DNA from: UBA4658 sp002405485
Lineage (GTDB): Bacteria > Planctomycetota > Phycisphaerae > Phycisphaerales > UBA1924
Direction of reading: 5' to 3'
Assembly: GCA_036823255.1 (NCBI GenBank)
Contig: DAISGC010000014.1
Coordinates: forward strand, 1 to 54,117
Length of the DNA: 54,117 bases
Shown here: in pieces, positions 25,632 through 34,526 of the stretch
How positions within the stretch are numbered: the first letter of the stretch is position 1
How the letters are laid out: each line of letters opens with the position of its first letter
Program-made: the position numbers and the translations under genes
Notes under the pieces: generated by a model
What the model saw: the letters and a program-made list of their open reading frames with translations, nothing else
Database searches by the model: none
Told to the model about the DNA's origin: nothing

Positions 25632-26771
25632 ATGGGCACCACCGGCGATCCCACCATCGGCACGGGCGCGTCGTTCGTGATGTTCGCGTTCGACATCGCC
25701 TTCGCCATTGACCTGGACCGGGCCGCCGCCCTGCTCTCAGAGGCCGACGCCCAGCGGGCCAGCATCCGCCACGTCCGCCGAACGCCCGCCCACTTTGACT
25801 ACCGCCCGCTCCCGATTCGCGTCACGCTGCCGTGCGCCCCGATCGTGCTCGGCGGCGGCGACATGAAGTGGTCGACGCACTCGCAGGTGGAGCTCCTGAT
25901 CTACGACTTTGGAGCGGTCTCCGTCACGTTTCGTGTGCCGCTGTCGGGCCCGCTCTCGGCGCTGGTTGAGCTCTCGGCGACGCTGTACGACACTCCGACG
26001 CTCGTCGCCGAGGCCCGCAGGCAGCTCGCACACCTGACTGAGCTGATCCGTCCCGCGCTGGATCGTCCGCACGCCGACGACGCCGTCGAGGACTATGTGG
26101 TCCACGAGATCGAGGCGCTCTCGGGCGTTGCCGAGCCGGCCCAGGCCGCGATCGAGCACGCCGATCTTCTGGCCCGGGTTCTCCGCGCCGAGCGCGGCCC
26201 GATCTCGGATCAGGAGATCGCCGAGGCGCTCGCGGGCCGGACCAGCTATCGCCCCTCAGACGTGGCGCTCATCGACTGGAACGCCGCGATCCTGCTCGAT
26301 CGCGACGCCGAGGACGTTCGCGACGTGCTGGAGTTCGCCAACGTCGAGTCGCTCGAGCTGCGCATGCTCGATGATCGGCTGGATCGGATCCTCGAGGACG
26401 CGTACCGCATCGTTTCCGATGGCAGAGCGGTCGGATGGCTGCGATTCCCGATCGGATCACGAGAGCTCAACCGGGTCTCGCGACTGCAGATGGACAGCGC
26501 CCTGCTCTACGAGGGCATCAACAACGCCATCAAGCTCGTGGGCGATCAGTACCTCGCCCGCGTCTATCGACAGGCCGCCGCGAGATTCCACCTGCCCGAA
26601 CGCGACGCCAGCATCGAGCGCAAGCTCTCCACGCTCGACGGCATCTACGCCAAGCTCCAGGACCGCCGGGCCTCGCTGCGCATGGAGATCCTGGAGTGGA
26701 TCATCATCATCCTCATCTTCGTCTCCATCGTGCTGCCGTTCCTGCCCTGGTTCAAGACGCTGGGCAAGTGA
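25632..26771 (+). CDS. RMND1/DUF155 (Sif/YagE-type) family protein
   Basis: 379 aa. The C-terminal segment, NNAIKLVGDQYLARVYRQ, then a region of RLSTL-type repeats and a single membrane anchor LEWIIIILIFVSIVLPFL near residues 350-370, is the hallmark of the RMD1/RMND1/DUF155 family, conserved from bacteria to mitochondria and tied to translation or mitochondrial biogenesis in eukaryotes. The N-terminal half (LLIYDFGAVSVTF) fits the family start. Function in bacteria is not established. Start ATG 25632 lies divergent from the GT-C-like gene. Confidence 0.85.
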   Translation: MGTTGDPTIGTGASFVMFAFDIAFAIDLDRAAALLSEADAQRASIRHVRRTPAHFDYRPLPIRVTLPCAPIVLGGGDMKWSTHSQVELLIYDFGAVSVTFRVPLSGPLSALVELSATLYDTPTLVAEARRQLAHLTELIRPALDRPHADDAVEDYVVHEIEALSGVAEPAQAAIEHADLLARVLRAERGPISDQEIAEALAGRTSYRPSDVALIDWNAAILLDRDAEDVRDVLEFANVESLELRMLDDRLDRILEDAYRIVSDGRAVGWLRFPIGSRELNRVSRLQMDSALLYEGINNAIKLVGDQYLARVYRQAAARFHLPERDASIERKLSTLDGIYAKLQDRRASLRMEILEWIIIILIFVSIVLPFLPWFKTLGK

Positions 26772-26799
26772 CCGCACGCGACGTCGGGGACGTTCCCGA

Positions 26800-28323
26800 T
26801 CAGCTCAGCCGGAAGCGTCCGACGATCTCCCGGAGCTGCTCGGCCTTCTCCGACAGCGAGCTCGCGGCCTGGGCGGCCTGTCCGGCGCCCGTCCCCGCCT
26901 GCTCCGCGGCCTGCGAGATCTCGCCGATCATGCTCGCCACCCCGCGTGCGCCCTGCACGATGTTCTGCAGCCGCTCGCCGCACAGCTTGGCGGTCTCCAC
27001 GCCCGCGCGAACCTGGGACGTGCCCACTTCCATCCGCTCCACCGCCGTCTTGGTGTTCGTCTGGATCAGCGAGATCGCCTGGTGCACCTCTTCGGTCGAT
27101 CGCGTGGTCCGCTCGGCGAGCTTGCGGACCTCGTCGGCGACGACCGCGAATCCGCGTCCGTGCTCGCCCGCCCTGGCCGCCTCGATCGCCGCGTTCAGCG
27201 CCAGAAGATTGGTCTGGTCCGCGATCTCGTTGATGACGCCGATGATCCGCCCGATCTGCTCGCTCTGCGACCCGAGCTCCGCGACGCTCTGGCTTCCCGC
27301 CAGCACCGCGTCGTTGATCGAGCCCATCGTCCGCACCGTCGCACCGACGGTCTCCCCGCCGTCGCTCGCGTCCTTCTCGCTCTGACGAGCGCAGCTCGCC
27401 GCCTCGCCCGTCTGCCGGGTGATCTGCACGATCGTCGAGGACATCTCCTCGCTGCTGGCGGCGATCTGCGTCGATGCCGACGCCACCTCGTGCGATGCCT
27501 GCGAGACATCGCGCAGGATCCCCTGCAGATTGTCCAGGAACTTGTCGAGCTGCGATGAGAGCATCCCGACCTCGTCCCGGCGAACCAGCCCGATCCGCTT
27601 GGTCAGGTCGCCCTTGCCGCTGCACAGGTCCGCCACGCGTGCGTTGATCTGCTCGATCGGTCCCCCGATCCCGCGGGAGATCACCATGAACATGCCCATC
27701 AACCCGAGCATCAGCGCCCCCGCGGCCGCCCCCACCAGCGTCAGCCGAGAGGACGTCTCGCTCGCCGCGTTCTTCTCGATCTCCGCGGCAAAGTCGTTGG
27801 CCATCGTCACGATCCTGGTCACGCTCGCCCGATGCTCCTCGAACAACGGCGACAGGACGTTCCGGCACACCTCCTGCGCCGCCGCCTGGTTCCCGCTCTC
27901 GAGGGCCGGGAAGAACTGCGCATCCGCCGCGGCAAAGAACGCCTGCACCTTCGCGTGCGAGACCTTCAGCATCTCATCCCGAAGTCCGGGATGCGTCATG
28001 TTCTCCGTCCAGAACGCGTGCCGAGCCGCGTAGTCCTTCTTCCCCTGCTCATAGTCGGCCTTCAGCGCCGCGATCCGCTTCGGGTCCGTCGCGCTCGACA
28101 ACTGTTCGATCTTGAGGTAGGGCTCGACGATGTACGCCGGCGGAGGCAGAATGTCCGCGATCAGGTCCTTGGACATGTTGATCTGAGCATGCAGCGGGCC
28201 TCCCACACTCGTGGTCTGGATCGTCCCGAACAGCAGCACCGCAAGCGCGATCGCGCCCGCCACGACGCCACCGCCCAGAACCAGCAACTTCGTCCGAATC
28301 TTCAAGTCCGAAAACCGCGGCAT
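26800..28323 (-). CDS. Methyl-accepting chemotaxis protein
   Basis: 507 aa transmembrane receptor. First helix at residues 12-34, a sensor region of about 160 residues with helical content (four-helix-bundle type), second helix near 196-216, then a HAMP domain (about 220-270) and a signalling domain. The hairpin tip EIADQTNLLALNAAIEAARAG and the following HGRGFAVVADEVRKLAERT are intact. No C-terminal CheR pentapeptide. No other chemotaxis gene is in the window, so it is an orphan receptor that must signal to cheA/cheW elsewhere. Start ATG 28323 has GGAG upstream. It is convergent with the DUF155 gene (28 bases). Confidence 0.95.
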   Translation of the reverse strand: MPRFSDLKIRTKLLVLGGGVVAGAIALAVLLFGTIQTTSVGGPLHAQINMSKDLIADILPPPAYIVEPYLKIEQLSSATDPKRIAALKADYEQGKKDYAARHAFWTENMTHPGLRDEMLKVSHAKVQAFFAAADAQFFPALESGNQAAAQEVCRNVLSPLFEEHRASVTRIVTMANDFAAEIEKNAASETSSRLTLVGAAAGALMLGLMGMFMVISRGIGGPIEQINARVADLCSGKGDLTKRIGLVRRDEVGMLSSQLDKFLDNLQGILRDVSQASHEVASASTQIAASSEEMSSTIVQITRQTGEAASCARQSEKDASDGGETVGATVRTMGSINDAVLAGSQSVAELGSQSEQIGRIIGVINEIADQTNLLALNAAIEAARAGEHGRGFAVVADEVRKLAERTTRSTEEVHQAISLIQTNTKTAVERMEVGTSQVRAGVETAKLCGERLQNIVQGARGVASMIGEISQAAEQAGTGAGQAAQAASSLSEKAEQLREIVGRFRLS

Positions 28324-28446
28324 AGCACGTCTCCAGTTTGGAATTTCCCGGGGAACTCGCCCGTCTGGTCTGCAATCGTGCGTTGCACTCTCAGACTGAA
28401 GCGTCCTGTTTGATTTCTTCGGAGAATGTCGAGCGGAAGTCCTCCA

Positions 28447-28485
28447 AAACGATCACGGACCCGAGCGTCATGCTCGGGTCCGTGG
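28447..28485 (-). terminator. Terminator of the cyclophilin gene
   Basis: Perfect 13-bp stem CACGGACCCGAGC / GCTCGGGTCCGTG with a 5-base loop; read on the minus strand it is followed by ATCGTTTT. Strong rho-independent terminator. Confidence 0.8.
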
Positions 28486-28511
28486 TCAACGCTCGCATGT
28501 TCAGAGTTCGC

Positions 28512-29231
28512 TTACTTCTTCGGGACGTCCGTTTCCTTCACGCGGACCGCCGACGTGATCGTGACCGGCTCCACCGGCACGTTCTCGTTCATGCCCCGCG
28601 TCGTGGTCTTGACCTTGGTGATCTCGTCCACGACCTCCATCCCCGCCACCACCTCGCCGAAGACCGCGTACGCGGCTCCGTCGCGGGGCTGATCCAGGAA
28701 GGGGTTATCCACGTTGTTGATGAAGAACTGGCTGGTCGCCGAGTTCGGGTTTGCCGTCCGTGCCATGGCCACAGAGCCGCGCTTGTTCTTCAGCCCGTTC
28801 TGCCACTCGTTGGTGATGGGCTTGTCCAGCCCGTCCTTCTGCTTCATGTCCGCGGTGAACCCGCCACCCTGGATCATGAAGTTCGGGATCACCCGATGGA
28901 ACACCGTGCCGTCGTAGTACTTCTTGTCCACGTACTTCAGGAAGTTCGCGACACTCACCGGCGCCTTGGCGGCATCGAGCTTCAGGAAGATGTCGCCCTT
29001 GCTCGTGCTCAGCTTGACATACTCGACGTTCGACACGGCTTTCTCCGGGGCCTTCTCGGCCGGTTGTGCGCTCGACCCCGCCCCACCCGTTGGCTTGTCA
29101 TCCTTCTTCTCACCCGCCGGCTGGGTGGTCTTGGGCTTGTCCTCCGGCTTGGATTCCTGGCCCCGGGCCACGCCGACAGACAGCACCGCGGCGGCAACCG
29201 CCACCAGAATGGTCATCACAGACTTGGTCAT
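28512..29231 (-). CDS. Exported cyclophilin-type peptidyl-prolyl isomerase
   Basis: 239 aa. Signal peptide (about 1-25, MTKSVMTILVAVAAAVLSV), a Lys/Pro/Gly-rich linker (26-62), then a cyclophilin domain that catalyses cis-trans isomerisation of prolyl bonds in periplasmic proteins: FHRVIPNFMIQGGGF and SQFFINNVDNPFLD carry the active-site residues (Arg, Phe, Gln). Start ATG 29231 is preceded by AGGAG with good spacing. Downstream it has its own terminator, so it is a single-gene unit. Confidence 0.95.
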   Translation of the reverse strand: MTKSVMTILVAVAAAVLSVGVARGQESKPEDKPKTTQPAGEKKDDKPTGGAGSSAQPAEKAPEKAVSNVEYVKLSTSKGDIFLKLDAAKAPVSVANFLKYVDKKYYDGTVFHRVIPNFMIQGGGFTADMKQKDGLDKPITNEWQNGLKNKRGSVAMARTANPNSATSQFFINNVDNPFLDQPRDGAAYAVFGEVVAGMEVVDEITKVKTTTRGMNENVPVEPVTITSAVRVKETDVPKK

Positions 29232-29371
29232 GGTGAACTTTCTCCTGACAGTCAGTACGCGACAGATCAAGTCGCGGGCCGCATGATAGCCGGATGAACG
29301 CCGAACGGAACATCCGTTACCCCCTCCGGTTCTCGATGCTCCGGCCACCCCGATCACTCCGTGTCGGCGGG

Positions 29372-30283
29372 CTACTCCCGAATCGCCCCGCCCATCGCGA
29401 GCATCCGCGAACGAGCAAGCAGCTCGGACTCGCGACCATCCACCCACAACCGGTTGTGGCCGATCAGTCCCACCTCGACATACTCGGCCTTGCGCAGCAG
29501 CCCCGCCGCCCGCTGTTCCTGCCCCTGCGTGAGATCCTCGACGATCAAGACCCTCGGCCTGTGGCGCTCGAGCTCCAGCCCGTCGATGGCTTCATACTCG
29601 AATCCCTCGACATCCACGATCGCGACATCGACCCGCGTGCCGAAGCTCGCCCGATCCAGCAGCGCTCCGAGCGTCGTGAGCGGCACATCGATGCGGCGAA
29701 CATCGGCGCGGTATCGCTCGGCCTGTCCGCGCTGATACTCCGGGAGCGCGATCGAGGAGGCCACGTCCGCCAGCGCACCCGCCGTGCCCGATCCGGTGCT
29801 GACGATCTGCTCGAAGCTCGTGGTCCCGCTGGACCCGCGTGCTCCCACCGCCGCCCGCACCACCACGCTCCCCGGGCGCTGCCGAACGCACGCCGAGTAC
29901 CGATCCTCCAACGGCTCGACCAGCAAACCGCGCCACCCGACGGACTCGAGCGCATAGGTCGTGCTCAGCAGCACGCCGTCGAACGCGCCGACCTCCAAAT
30001 ACACCCCGTCGAGCTTGCCATCAAAGAGGTCCCAGATCCACGCGTCCTCCCCGAACTGGGAGAGGAATCGCACGGGCATCGTCGGCACTCGGCCGGCACG
30101 AGCCAGAGCCGCCTCGGCCCGCAGCGCATACGCGTGCCGCTCTGTCCGATCGCACCGAGCGCCGATCGAGCGAACGTCCGCCGTCAGCTCTCTCAGCCGA
30201 CGACGAAGCCGGGCGTGCCGCTTCTCGCCGACGACCGCCAGCGCGACCAACCCGATTGCCAGCACCACGATTGCGATCCACAT
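29372..30283 (-). CDS. FkbM family methyltransferase with N-terminal membrane anchor
   Basis: 303 aa. One membrane segment (WIAIVVLAIGLVALAVV, residues 2-18) followed by a basic coiled stretch (RHARLRRRLREL) and the FkbM fold. The SAM site is DGVYLEVGAFDGVLLSTTYALE (about 93-115); VDVAIVDVEGFEYEAIDG carries the motif IV Asp. FkbM enzymes methylate sugars or natural products; the anchor suggests action on a membrane-linked glycan. ATG 30283 was chosen over an earlier in-frame start because it leads straight into the anchor. Downstream is the cyclophilin gene, upstream acs, all minus strand. Confidence 0.9.
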   Translation of the reverse strand: MWIAIVVLAIGLVALAVVGEKRHARLRRRLRELTADVRSIGARCDRTERHAYALRAEAALARAGRVPTMPVRFLSQFGEDAWIWDLFDGKLDGVYLEVGAFDGVLLSTTYALESVGWRGLLVEPLEDRYSACVRQRPGSVVVRAAVGARGSSGTTSFEQIVSTGSGTAGALADVASSIALPEYQRGQAERYRADVRRIDVPLTTLGALLDRASFGTRVDVAIVDVEGFEYEAIDGLELERHRPRVLIVEDLTQGQEQRAAGLLRKAEYVEVGLIGHNRLWVDGRESELLARSRMLAMGGAIRE

Positions 30284-30351
30284 GCCCGCAGAATACCGGG
30301 AACCTTCCACGCCCACCGGGCTGCGTTCGTTCCAGCGGATCGCCCAGGCCC

Positions 30352-32475
<2,124 letters not shown>

Positions 32476-32525
32476 GACCCCAGCATATCGCGCGGCATCA
32501 CCCCCGCCATACCCACCCCGCCCCA

Positions 32526-33257
32526 TCACCTGGATCGAATCGTCCCAAGACCCCCGTCCACCCCGATCACCTGCCCCGTCACCCACGTGCTCCGCTCGTC
32601 CAGCAGCCAGAGAACCGCGCTGGCCACGTCCTCGGGCGTCCCCAGACGCCCAAGTGCATGCATCCCGATCGAGGCCTTCTCCGCTGCGGGTTGCTGCGTG
32701 ATCCGCTCGGCCATCTTCGTCCGGGTCAGCCCTGGGGCGATGCAGTTCACGCGGATGTTCCGTGCCGCATACGTCGCCGCCGAGCTGAGCGTGAGCCCGA
32801 TCACCCCCGCCTTGGCCGCCGCGATCGCCTCGTGGTTCGCCAGCCCGATGCGTGCCGCCGCGCTCGAGAACAAGACGATCGACCCGCCCGCGTTCATGAC
32901 CCGAGTCGCCGACCGGACCACGTTGAACGCCGTGACCAGATTCTGCCGAAGCACATCAGAGAACTCTTCCGGCGTGGTCAAATGGGCCGGCTTCAAAAGA
33001 ATCGACCCGGCCCCGTTCATCACGGCATCCAATCGTCCAAACCGAGACGTCGCCTCCTGAACGACCCCATCCATCACCGCCGGATCCGACACATCCCCGG
33101 CCAACTCCAAAAATCGTTCGGAATCTGTACGTTGCTGAATATCCGATTTCGAGCGGGAGACTCCCACAACCGACCAGCCCTGCTGGTGCAAACTCTGGGC
33201 ACAGGCCGATCCAATACCTGATGAATGCCCAACAATGATGCACGTGCGGGAACTCAC
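32526..33257 (-). CDS. SDR family protein lacking the catalytic tyrosine
   Basis: 243 aa Rossmann-fold protein. NAD(P)-binding GHSSGIG (10-16), the NGAG strand (81-84), catalytic-region Ser131-Ser132 and Lys149 (AAAKAGVIGL) are present. The active-site Tyr, expected four residues before the Lys, is Ile145 (segment NHEAIAAAK). So it is either a reductase with altered chemistry or a non-catalytic relative. I recall a similar NHEAIAAAK subgroup in other environmental bacteria. GTG 33257 is chosen: it has GGAG at good spacing and begins right before the beta-1 strand; a TTG farther upstream is less likely. acs follows. Confidence 0.88.
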   Translation of the reverse strand: MSSRTCIIVGHSSGIGSACAQSLHQQGWSVVGVSRSKSDIQQRTDSERFLELAGDVSDPAVMDGVVQEATSRFGRLDAVMNGAGSILLKPAHLTTPEEFSDVLRQNLVTAFNVVRSATRVMNAGGSIVLFSSAAARIGLANHEAIAAAKAGVIGLTLSSAATYAARNIRVNCIAPGLTRTKMAERITQQPAAEKASIGMHALGRLGTPEDVASAVLWLLDERSTWVTGQVIGVDGGLGTIRSR

Positions 33258-33307
33258 TGGAAATTCTCCAAGGGAACCACGACCTTGAAACCTGAAAACG
33301 GTAAAAT

Positions 33308-33331
33308 CGTTCAATAAAGGGAAACTGAACG
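33308..33331. promoter_or_regulatory. Inverted repeat in the divergent control region (candidate operator)
   Basis: CGTTCA (33308-33313) and TGAACG (33326-33331) form a perfect inverted repeat with a 12-base AT-rich spacer, centred between the SDR and regulator start codons (33257 and 33402). This two-half-site layout suits a dimeric or tetrameric MerR/CarH regulator, but binding is inference. Confidence 0.4.
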
Positions 33332-33401
33332 CTTTTTCGGCCGAACTTGCTCCTGGATTCTCTCAGTCCTCTTTCTTTTCGTGCGTCGCACGGAGCTCAG
33401 C

Positions 33402-34361
33402 ATGACCAGGCAACTCTCACCCAAGGATCTGGCCACGGTCATTGGCGTCAGCGAGTCCTCGCTGAAGCGGTGGGTCGACGAAGGGCGTCTGACGGCGGCC
33501 CGGCCCGCCGGCGGGCATCGCAGAATCGCTCTTCACGAGGCCATTCGATTCATCCGCGACACCAATCAGGTGCTCGTTCATCCTGAGCTCCTCGGACTGT
33601 CGGATCTCACATCCGGTCCGTTGAGCGATGTCACCAGCGGCGCGGGCGACGCCGCCCTGCACCGCGCCCTGGAGGCGGGCAATGCCGAACAGTCCCGCGG
33701 CCTGATCCTGGCCCAGTACCTGGCCTCGCGCTCGATCGCCTCGGTCTGCGATGGGCCGATCAGCCACGCCATGAATCGCATCGGCGAGCTCTGGCGGCAC
33801 AGCGATTCGGGGATCGCCATCGAGCATCGAGCAACGCAGATCATCATCGACGCGCTGCATCAGGTCCGCGCCACCATGCCCCCGGTTGCAGACGGCGCAC
33901 CCGCCGCGATCGGGTCGGCGGGGCCCAACGACCTGCACTCCATGCCCACGCTCATGGCCGCCACCGTGCTGCTGGAGAGCGGATATCGCGACACGAACCT
34001 CGGGTCGTACATGCCCGTCGATTCGCTCGTTGGAGCAGCTCGGGACGCTCGCGCGACGTTGGTGTGGTTCAGCGTGGCCATGGCCGAGGATGCCGCTTCG
34101 ACGGTCGCGCTCATCAAGAAGCTCGCCGACGGCGTCGCGCCGCTGGGCGCGACTCTTGTGCTCGGGGGTCGCGGGGTGTATTCCGCGAACCTTCCTCCGC
34201 TTCCGGGGACCCACGTGGTGGGTTCGATGTCCGAACTCGCCGCGGTGGCTCGTGCCGTCCGAGCCAGCCGAGCTGGCCGCGCCGCCGTCGTTCAGCCGCC
34301 GCCGGGGGGCACGATCGACTCGCACACCAACGGATTCAAGGCGACCAAGGTCAAGCGCTGA
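33402..34361 (+). CDS. MerR-type regulator with B12-binding domain, CarH/LitR-like light sensor candidate
   Basis: 319 aa. N-terminal MerR-type winged helix (residues 4-50, LATVIGVSESSLKRWVDEGRL ... GGHRRI). A helical B12-binding bundle (85-155) contains Trp131, Glu141 and His142, the same residues and even the same numbering as in Thermus CarH, where they cap the adenosyl group of adenosylcobalamin. The Rossmann-like B12 domain follows; His179 in NDLHSMP is a candidate lower axial ligand (His177 in CarH). Two differences: the Gly expected after it is Pro, and the residue after Trp131, His132 in CarH, is Arg here with His at 133. Likely a repressor that lets go in light. It diverges from the SDR-acs pair. 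ATG 33402 has GGAG upstream. Confidence 0.85.
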   Translation: MTRQLSPKDLATVIGVSESSLKRWVDEGRLTAARPAGGHRRIALHEAIRFIRDTNQVLVHPELLGLSDLTSGPLSDVTSGAGDAALHRALEAGNAEQSRGLILAQYLASRSIASVCDGPISHAMNRIGELWRHSDSGIAIEHRATQIIIDALHQVRATMPPVADGAPAAIGSAGPNDLHSMPTLMAATVLLESGYRDTNLGSYMPVDSLVGAARDARATLVWFSVAMAEDAASTVALIKKLADGVAPLGATLVLGGRGVYSANLPPLPGTHVVGSMSELAAVARAVRASRAGRAAVVQPPPGGTIDSHTNGFKATKVKR

Positions 34362-34390
34362 GTTCTGGCGTTCATTCCGAGTCTTCGTAC

Positions 34391-34494
34391 CAGGGGCCGG
34401 CGCCACGATGCGTCGGCCCCTGTGAATTGCGGCCCGTTCGCTCAACGGGCCGCCGCCAAAACGCACGCCCCGGACGGCGTGTCCGGGGCGTGCG
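34391..34494. terminator. Three consecutive hairpins between convergent genes
   Basis: Stem CAGGGGCCG/CGGCCCCTG (34391-34422), stem GGCCCGTT/AACGGGCC (34431-34451), and a 14-bp stem CGCACGCCCCGGAC/GTCCGGGGCGTGCG (34462-34494). Read on the minus strand the last is followed by CGTTTTGGCGG, so it terminates the dockerin gene; the first probably terminates the regulator gene on the plus strand. Confidence 0.75.
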
Positions 34495-34526
34495 GTGGAT
34501 CAGGGATTGGTTGAGTCCGGCGGGGC

